Shown here one piece after another: positions 32,830-37,802 of a stretch of DNA of 37,802 bases. Every line of letters begins with the position of its first letter. Within the stretch, counting starts at the first letter, position 1. The position numbers and the translations under genes are program-made. This DNA is from Pseudomonadota bacterium (GTDB lineage Bacteria > Desulfobacterota > Desulfovibrionia > Desulfovibrionales > Desulfovibrionaceae), in contig JAEWPX010000089.1 of the NCBI GenBank assembly GCA_023399375.1, positions 1 through 37,802 of the forward strand, written 5' to 3'. The notes beneath the pieces are model-generated. The model saw only the letters and a program-made list of their open reading frames with translations. It was not told where the DNA came from and searched no databases.

Positions 32830-33938
32830 ATATCGCGCGCATCCGTTCCCTGGTCGTCAAGGAGCTGCTGGCCGTACTTCGCGACAAGAAAAGCCGCATC
32901 GCCCTTTTCATGCCGCCCATCCTGCAACTGGGCATCTTCGCCTTCGCGGCCACGCTCGAGGTGAAAAACGTCTCGCTTGCCGTGCTGGACAACGATGGCG
33001 GCAAGGCGGCCGTGGAACTGACGCAGCGCTTTTCCGGCTCGCCCTACTTCACCCGGGTCTTTGCCCTCGCCGGGCAGGGGCAGGTGGCCCCGACGCTCGA
33101 AAACGAGCAAGCCATGGCCGTGCTGGTCCTTGACGAGAGCTTCTCGCGCGACGTGGCCGCCGGCCGCCAGGCCACGGCGCAGCTGTTGCTTGACGGCAGG
33201 CGCAGCAACGCCGCCCAGATCGTCGAGGGTTACGCAGCGCTCGTCGTCAAGCAATACAACGACGACCTCTACGCTAAGCGCGGCCTGCCGGGTTTGCCCG
33301 CGACGCTCGTCGCCCGCAACTGGTTCAACCCGAACCTCGACTACCTCTGGTTCACGGTGCCGAACCTCATCGGCATGCTGAGCATGATCGTAGGGCTCGT
33401 GGTCACCTCGCTCTCCGTGGCCCGGGAGCGCGAACTCGGCACCTTCGACCAACTGCTCGTCTCGCCGCTTTCGCCCTGGGAGATCCTCGTCGGCAAGACC
33501 CTGCCGGCCATGATCCTCGGCATCGTCGAGAGCGTCGCCATCGTGGCGGCGGCCATCCTGCTTTTCCGCATCCCCTGCCAAGGATCGCTGGCCACCCTCA
33601 CGTTCTGCATGGTGCTCTACCTCTTTTCCGTGGTGGGGTTCGGGCTTTTCATCTCCTCGCTTTGCAACACGCAGCAACAGGCGATCCTCGGCACGTTCAC
33701 GTTCATGATCCCGGCCACGCTGCTCTCGGGGTTCGCCACGCCGCTCGAGACCATGCCCCAGGCGCTCCAGATTCTTTCCCTGGCCAACCCGATGCGCCAT
33801 TTCCTCGCGGCCGTGCGCGGCATCATGCTCAAGGGCATGCCCTTCGACATGGCCCTGGACACGGTCTGGCCCCTTGCGCCCATCGCCGTCGTCACCCTGG
33901 CGCTGGCGGGCTGGTTCTTCCGCCGCGGCCTCGACTGA
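32826..33938 (+). CDS. ybhR: ABC-2 type permease, YbhR-like
   Basis: A 370-aa inner-membrane permease, paralogous to YbhS. It begins MNIARIRSLVVKELLAVLRD with a first helix at FMPPILQLGIFAFAATL, then a periplasmic domain, then PNLIGMLSMIVGLVVTSLSV with RERELGTFDQLLVSPLSPWE (coupling helix), and ends VVTLALAGWFFRRGLD. Last gene of the five-gene cecR-ybhGFSR-like operon; all junctions are short stop/start overlaps, implying coupled translation and fixed stoichiometry. No clear intrinsic terminator follows. Confidence 0.94.
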   Translation: MNIARIRSLVVKELLAVLRDKKSRIALFMPPILQLGIFAFAATLEVKNVSLAVLDNDGGKAAVELTQRFSGSPYFTRVFALAGQGQVAPTLENEQAMAVLVLDESFSRDVAAGRQATAQLLLDGRRSNAAQIVEGYAALVVKQYNDDLYAKRGLPGLPATLVARNWFNPNLDYLWFTVPNLIGMLSMIVGLVVTSLSVARERELGTFDQLLVSPLSPWEILVGKTLPAMILGIVESVAIVAAAILLFRIPCQGSLATLTFCMVLYLFSVVGFGLFISSLCNTQQQAILGTFTFMIPATLLSGFATPLETMPQALQILSLANPMRHFLAAVRGIMLKGMPFDMALDTVWPLAPIAVVTLALAGWFFRRGLD

Positions 33939-34319
33939 GGCCAAAACGCGCGTCGCCGCCCGCCTTGCCCCGCCGCAAATTGCGCAAGGCCCGTCTTTGC
34001 GGCCGCCAAGACCGACGCCAGGCCGCGCCCGCCGCGCCGCATGCACCTTTTCGCGCAATGCGAAACCGCAGCATCCGTCCTTCCTACTTGAAAAAAACAG
34101 CGCGATGAGGGAACGTGGCATCGTTGCGCAAGAGGCGGTGAACGAACAACAGGGGTAGCCTGGGAGGCGTTGCCTCAGCCGGGTCGCGACAACGGATCGC
34201 CAGACCCTTCCTGCGACGCCATTCGTTGCAACAAGGGGAAAGGCGCTGGTTCGTGGACAAGGCAAGGCATTGCGGCGTCCATCGCCTTCATGAAAATAGC
34301 TTCGCAAAGAAGAACAACC
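33939..34319. other. 381-bp intergenic region without a recognised gene
   Basis: It separates the exporter operon from an AraC-type gene. Short reading frames on both strands have no family similarity, and those on the plus strand lack ribosome binding sites. A small inverted repeat, TTTCGC-GCAAT-GCGAAA, lies at 34049-34065. The G+C content falls towards the AraC start. No T-tailed hairpin or clear promoter is seen. Confidence 0.5.
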
Positions 34320-35348
34320 ATGGCTTCAATATACATCCCAGCATCAGAAAATGACAGCTTCCTCAACATAGACGACATCCACATTCCACTCTCCGGGTAC
34401 AGGTATCTCAGGACGCGCAGCCCGGATAAAGTCAATGCCGCCCTGGTGACGAACTTTCACCATGGCATCGTCGAGGTTTACAAGAAAAACAAATTCAAAA
34501 TCGCATACAACCATATCAGTGTAGGCGACGTATCGTTCAACGCCGCAGCGGCATCCTCCGGATTTCACATCCAGGCGGACAGCGACGCAAGAAGCTTCGT
34601 CCTCATCGCCACGACGCATGGACAGGTCACGGTCCGGACGCAAGACGCCACAACGGTCTGCGTTCCGGAAAAATTCGCGAGCCTCCTCGATTTCCAACAA
34701 CCCTGCGTCATCGCCGGACAACCGTATTACAACAGCATGACCGTGCGTTTCACCCGTCCGGCCATCGAACAGGCGCTCGAAAAGCGCACCGGAAACACCT
34801 TGCGCAGGCCCCTGCGCTTCGCCAACCAGATCGATTTGTCGCAGCCCGGCCCCAGACGCCTTCTGGCCATCATCGACCAGGTGGTCGCCTTTTTCGAGCA
34901 GGACCCGGCCCTGGCCAACGAGCGCCTGCTCGTCGGCCAATACGAGCAGCTCCTGCTCACCGCCCTGCTCGCCTGTCTGGACCACAACGGCCGGGAGCTC
35001 CTGAGCGCGCCGCCGACGCCGGCCCCGCCCAAAGTGATCGCCCTGGTCGAGGGCTTTCTCGAAGCCAATGCGGACAAGCCGCTCAACCTCGGCGACCTGA
35101 CCGCGCTTACGGGCATGAGCGCGCGCTCCGTCCAGCTGGCCTTCCAAAGGCACCGCGGCTATTCTCCCTCGCGCTTTTTGCGGGAATGCCGCCTGGCCAG
35201 GGCGCGGGAGATGCTGCGCCGCGCCGCGCCGGGCGCGAGCGTGCTGTCCGTGTCCCTGGCATGCGGCTTTGCCTCGCAGAGTTTTTTTTGCCGCCTGTAC
35301 CGGGAACGCTTCGGCGAAACCCCGTCCGAAACCGCCGCCAAATCCTGA
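34320..35348 (+). CDS. AraC-family regulator with AraC-binding-like N-terminal domain
   Basis: A 342-aa regulator. The N-terminal ~220 residues resemble the AraC-binding-like (cupin_6/PF14525-type) domain seen in regulators of aromatic or alkane catabolism (VTNFHHGIVEVYKKNKFKIA, VPEKFASLLDFQQPCVIAGQ). The C-terminal ~100 residues carry two helix-turn-helices (LNLGDLTALTGMSARSVQLA, FQRHRGYSPSRFLRECRLAR and SLACGFASQSFFCRLYRERF). The first 60 bases after the A of the ATG have only 26 G/C, while the 3' half is as G+C-rich as the neighbours, suggesting acquired or mosaic origin. ATG 34320 is chosen for AAAGAAG upstream; ATG 34290 is possible. A possible target is the outer-membrane protein gene that follows. 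Confidence 0.88.
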   Translation: MASIYIPASENDSFLNIDDIHIPLSGYRYLRTRSPDKVNAALVTNFHHGIVEVYKKNKFKIAYNHISVGDVSFNAAAASSGFHIQADSDARSFVLIATTHGQVTVRTQDATTVCVPEKFASLLDFQQPCVIAGQPYYNSMTVRFTRPAIEQALEKRTGNTLRRPLRFANQIDLSQPGPRRLLAIIDQVVAFFEQDPALANERLLVGQYEQLLLTALLACLDHNGRELLSAPPTPAPPKVIALVEGFLEANADKPLNLGDLTALTGMSARSVQLAFQRHRGYSPSRFLRECRLARAREMLRRAAPGASVLSVSLACGFASQSFFCRLYRERFGETPSETAAKS

Positions 35349-35427
35349 CTAGGCAATAAGCCTTCCCTGCGCCGCGGCAGCGGCTGCGCACGGTTGCGTG
35401 ATCCTGTCAAATATTGCGTCGGCATGT

Positions 35428-35456
35428 TAGACAACAACGCCGCCCCGTGCTATTTG
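35428..35456 (+). promoter_or_regulatory. likely promoter of the outer-membrane protein gene
   Basis: TAGACA (35428-35433, five of six consensus bases), a 17-bp spacer and TATTTG (35451-35456). Transcription from about 35464 gives a leader of about 70 bases before the ATG at 35534. It lies in the gap after the AraC-type gene. Confidence 0.45.
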
Positions 35457-35533
35457 TATGAAAATGGCGAAATCCATCAGCCAGCATTACGCCGTGACGG
35501 ATTCCCGTGCCATCCATTCTTTCGGAGCAAGGC

Positions 35534-36331
35534 ATGCGCTGCAAAACCATCCTCCTTCCGGGCTTCGTTCTCATCTGCTTTCTTCTGACCGCTGCAGTTT
35601 CCAGGGCGCAAACGGCCGCCACCGGCACGCAACAGGGGGACTTCCACTGGAACGTCATCCCCTATGCTTGGCTGACTGGCCTAAACGGCACCATCGGCGC
35701 GAAGGGCTTCGACGCCACAGTCAGCGCGCCTTTCGTCAATCTCGCAAAATACCTCGATATGGGAGCCATGATGCATCTCGAGGGACTCTACCGGGAACGG
35801 GCGGGCCTTTTCAGCGACTTCAACTACTCGCTGCTTGGCGACGCGGCCTCGGGCAAGCGCGTTTCCGTGGACGGCAAAACCAGTCTGCTGCTGGTGGACA
35901 TCGCCGCCTTCTACCGGCTGGGCAGGTTTCCCCTGGGCCAGGCGGGCAACGCCGACATGACCTTCGACGTCCTGGCCGGAGCGCGCATCTGGAGCCTCTC
36001 GCTCCTGCTCGACGGCGACCGGGTCCGGGGCGGGCGCGACATCTTTGAAAACCGCTCCTGGGTCGATCCCATCGTCGGGGCCAGGGCCGAGTTCCATTTC
36101 GCCAAATCCTGGCTCCTCAGCCTACGCGGCGGCGTAGGCGGCTTCTCCATAAGCTCCGCCATCACCTGGGACGCCACCGCGGCCCTCGGCTACACCTTCT
36201 GGGAGCACGGCACCGTGCTGCTCGGCTACCGGTGCGTGAGCGTCAACCACGACGCAGGCAGCGGCAGCAGCGCCTTCAAGTTCGATGCGACCTTAAGCGG
36301 TCCCATCGCGGGGCTGGCTTTCACGTTCTAG
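35534..36331 (+). CDS. outer-membrane beta-barrel protein of unknown function
   Basis: A 265-aa protein with a signal peptide (MRCKTILLPGFVLICFLLTA then AVSRAQ, about 1-25). The mature part alternates hydrophobic and polar residues in strands with aromatic girdles (WNVIPYAWLTGLNGTIGAKG, LLSLRGGVGGFSISSAITWD, ALGYTFWEHGTVLLGYRCVS). It ends in Phe (GPIAGLAFTF), the usual signature for BAM-dependent insertion. About 8-10 strands are likely. No specific family role is recognised. The ATG at 35534 has GGAGCAAGG upstream and gives the best signal peptide. It follows an AraC-type gene by 185 bp. Confidence 0.83.
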   Translation: MRCKTILLPGFVLICFLLTAAVSRAQTAATGTQQGDFHWNVIPYAWLTGLNGTIGAKGFDATVSAPFVNLAKYLDMGAMMHLEGLYRERAGLFSDFNYSLLGDAASGKRVSVDGKTSLLLVDIAAFYRLGRFPLGQAGNADMTFDVLAGARIWSLSLLLDGDRVRGGRDIFENRSWVDPIVGARAEFHFAKSWLLSLRGGVGGFSISSAITWDATAALGYTFWEHGTVLLGYRCVSVNHDAGSGSSAFKFDATLSGPIAGLAFTF

Positions 36332-36466
36332 TCTCCGGAAACCGCGGGCCGCGTCCCGCAACGTCACACCCGGCGGGGGAGGTCTTTCGCGCCCCCGCAA
36401 ACCCGCCGGCCGCCCGCACGAACGATTTCCGGGCCAGGCATGGCGGCAAGCATGAGGAACCCGCCC

Positions 36467-37228
36467 ATGCGCCGACACGTCCTTCTCGCGGCGACGTCCC
36501 TGTTGTGCCTCGCCCTGTCCGCCGGCCCGGCCTGGGCCGCAACGGCCATCGATCCCCAGGCCGACGCCCTGCTGCGGGCCGTCTCCACCCACATGCAGTC
36601 CCTGACCGCCTTTTCCGTCACGGAAAAAAGCCTGGTGGACAGGGTTTTCCCCAACGGACAGAAAGTCGCCTTTTCCCACAAGACGGTCATCAAGGTCGCG
36701 CGCCCGGACAAACTGCGCGCCGAGGCCGCCGGCGACGCCGTTTCCGGCGTCTGGAACCAGGACGGCACGGCCTTCCAGGTCTATGACGCGACGTCCAAGG
36801 CCTACATCGCCTTCGACGTGCCGCCGCACCTGGCCGCCGCCCTGGACGCGGCCATGGCGCAACTGCGCCTGGTCGGTCCCATGGTAGATCTGTTGGCCGA
36901 GGATCCCTACAAGAGCATGACGCAAGGGGTGCTCGAAGCCGTCTACGTCGGGGAAAGCGAAGTCGGCGGCAAGCCCTGCCACCACCTGGCCCTGCGCCAG
37001 CTCACCCGCGACTTCGAGCTGTGGATCGACGCCGGCAAGACGCCCTGGCCGCTGCGTCTGGCGGTGACGGACAAGACCCTGCACGGCGATCCGCGCACCC
37101 TTGTCGAATACACCGACTGGAAGACGACATCGGGCTTTGCGGCCAAGACGTTCGCATTCACGCCGCCGGCCGACGCCGTACGGGTCAAGCTCGTCCCCCC
37201 GTCGGCCGCCGCGCCGGCCAAGCCGTAA
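36467..37228 (+). CDS. DUF2092-like periplasmic protein
   Basis: A 253-aa secreted protein. The signal peptide is MRRHVLLAATSLLCLALSAG then PAWA, with cleavage near residue 24. The mature part (AIDPQADALLRAVSTHMQSL, VTEKSLVDRVFPNGQKVAFS, HKTVIKVARPDKLRAEAAGD) fits DUF2092, a periplasmic family with a LolA/LppX-like half-barrel suited to holding lipid-like ligands (family knowledge; ligand unknown). A C-terminal Ala/Pro-rich tail follows. ATG 36467 has GAGGA 9 bases before it; ATGs at 36440 and 36452 would lengthen the signal peptide. It is 12 bases upstream of a Gly-rich secreted protein gene, probably in one operon. Confidence 0.8.
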   Translation: MRRHVLLAATSLLCLALSAGPAWAATAIDPQADALLRAVSTHMQSLTAFSVTEKSLVDRVFPNGQKVAFSHKTVIKVARPDKLRAEAAGDAVSGVWNQDGTAFQVYDATSKAYIAFDVPPHLAAALDAAMAQLRLVGPMVDLLAEDPYKSMTQGVLEAVYVGESEVGGKPCHHLALRQLTRDFELWIDAGKTPWPLRLAVTDKTLHGDPRTLVEYTDWKTTSGFAAKTFAFTPPADAVRVKLVPPSAAAPAKP

Positions 37229-37240
37229 CGGAGGCGCGCC

Positions 37241-37802
37241 ATGGACATCACCATCACGCAAAAAGTGGCGCGGCTGGCCGCCCTGCTCGGCCTGGCGGCC
37301 GGACTGATCCTGGCACTGCCGCCTGCGGTCCACAGCTTCCGGGGTTTCGGCGGCGGCTTTCATGGCGGCGGCTTTCATGGCGGCGGCTTCGGTGGAGACG
37401 GATTCGGCGGGTTCCATCCGCCGGAGGGGGACGGCGGCTTCGGCGGCTTCCATCCCCCTGCGCCCATGGGCGGCATGGACGGCGGGTTCCATCCGCCCGC
37501 GCCCGCCTTCGGCGGCATGCCCCCGGCCGGGGGCATGCACGGTCCCGCGCCCATGGGCCCGGCGGCTTTCGGGCCGCAGCCCCATCCCATGGGGCCTGCG
37601 CCCATGCCGGGCGGGTTCGGTCCCGCCCCCATGCCCGGCCCGCATCCCGGCCCCTTTGCGCCGGCCTTCGGCCCGGTCGGACCGCCTCCGCCCGCGCCCT
37701 GGTTCGGACCGCACCCCATAGCCCCCGTACCGGTGCCCGTGCCGGGCGTGCAGCCCCCCCCCGGCGTGGCACCCGGCGCGCATGGGGCGGCCGCCCCCCG
37801 TA
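37241..37802 (+). CDS. Gly/His/Pro-rich secreted protein (partial, runs off the window)
   Basis: 187 codons are visible and no stop is reached. Starts MDITITQKVARLAALLGLAA, continuing GLILALPPAVHS, a hydrophobic signal or anchor. Next come Gly/Phe/His repeats (FRGFGGGFHGGGFHGGGFGG) and then a long Pro/Gly/Met segment with recurring FHPP, PAPMG and GPHP blocks. GGAGG lies 6 bases before the ATG, and the gene follows the DUF2092-like gene by 12 bases. The His- and Met-rich, disordered composition suggests a surface or envelope protein, perhaps metal-binding (inference). The strong codon bias and lack of stops agree with a real gene. Confidence 0.75.
   Translation, partial: MDITITQKVARLAALLGLAAGLILALPPAVHSFRGFGGGFHGGGFHGGGFGGDGFGGFHPPEGDGGFGGFHPPAPMGGMDGGFHPPAPAFGGMPPAGGMHGPAPMGPAAFGPQPHPMGPAPMPGGFGPAPMPGPHPGPFAPAFGPVGPPPPAPWFGPHPIAPVPVPVPGVQPPPGVAPGAHGAAAPR
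37349..37390 (+). repeat. 15-bp tandem repeat inside the Gly-rich gene
   Basis: Two exact copies of GGCGGCGGCTTTCAT (37349-37363, 37364-37378) and a third partial copy, each coding Gly-Gly-Gly-Phe-His. In-frame unit length means copy number can change without a frameshift. Confidence 0.8.

Noticed and set aside
34116..34130. Sigma54-like sequence TGGCATCGTTGCGCA
   Set aside because: The spacing between the GG and TTGC parts is three bases short of the -24/-12 requirement.
36370..36409. Inverted arms CCGGCGGG/CCCGCCGG between the barrel protein and DUF2092-like genes
   Set aside because: Long loop and no T run; could be a terminator but is not distinguishable from background G+C-rich self-complementarity.
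37349..37390. Short tandem repeat considered as a CRISPR-like array
   Set aside because: Units are directly adjacent without spacers and are in frame with a Gly-rich coding sequence.

Overview
The window is G+C-rich, densely coded bacterial DNA. It carries a tandem of chemoreceptors, a DksA-type zinc-finger protein, a phoH / 7TM-HD / ybeY cluster, XRE-cupin regulators paired with acyl-CoA ligases, and an outer-membrane beta-barrel. Together these suggest a Gram-negative deltaproteobacterium of the Desulfovibrionaceae (Solidesulfovibrio/Desulfovibrio-like). That assignment is inference from gene content and composition; no rRNA or other phylogenetic marker is present.

Layout. 1-2352: two chemoreceptor-type genes on the minus strand, the first cut by the window edge; the complete one has an HBM-like sensor domain. 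2608-3441: Tim44-like membrane-anchored protein. 3519-5975: a secreted beta-lactamase-fold serine hydrolase and, divergent from it, a nicotinate phosphoribosyltransferase-like gene; this pair is bracketed by two inverted copies of a 61-bp hairpin repeat. 6058-10845: a near mirror-image locus of two acyl-CoA ligases, each preceded by its own XRE-cupin regulator, transcribed divergently, with a terminator after the second ligase. 10949-14658: a membrane acyltransferase, then a P1B-type metal ATPase-marR operon driven from an A+T-rich promoter that overlaps a likely MarR operator. 14683-16397: GAF protein and GAPDH in one operon with a strong terminator. 16741-22594: dksA-like, NFACT (RqcH-like), then the overlapping phoH / 7TM-HD / ybeY run linked to RNA and ribosome maturation. 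22617-26130, minus strand: DMT exporter, AraC regulator and an orphan PAS-PAS histidine kinase. 26264-28077: small secreted basic protein, Dabb protein and lipoate-protein ligase. 28279-33938: a five-gene, stop/start-overlapping operon equivalent to E. coli cecR-ybhGFSR (regulator, membrane-fusion protein, double-ATPase ABC protein, two permeases). 34320-37802: AraC-type regulator with an A+T-rich 5' part, an outer-membrane barrel protein, a DUF2092-like periplasmic protein, and a Gly/His/Pro-rich secreted protein that runs off the end.

No rRNA, tRNA, transposase, phage gene or CRISPR array was recognised. The most distinctive signals are the twin regulator-ligase divergon, the 61-bp inverted hairpin repeats between convergent genes, and several clean palindromes at promoters (2550, 14640, 16515, 28239). 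Nothing seen amounts to a clearly new defence or mobile system.
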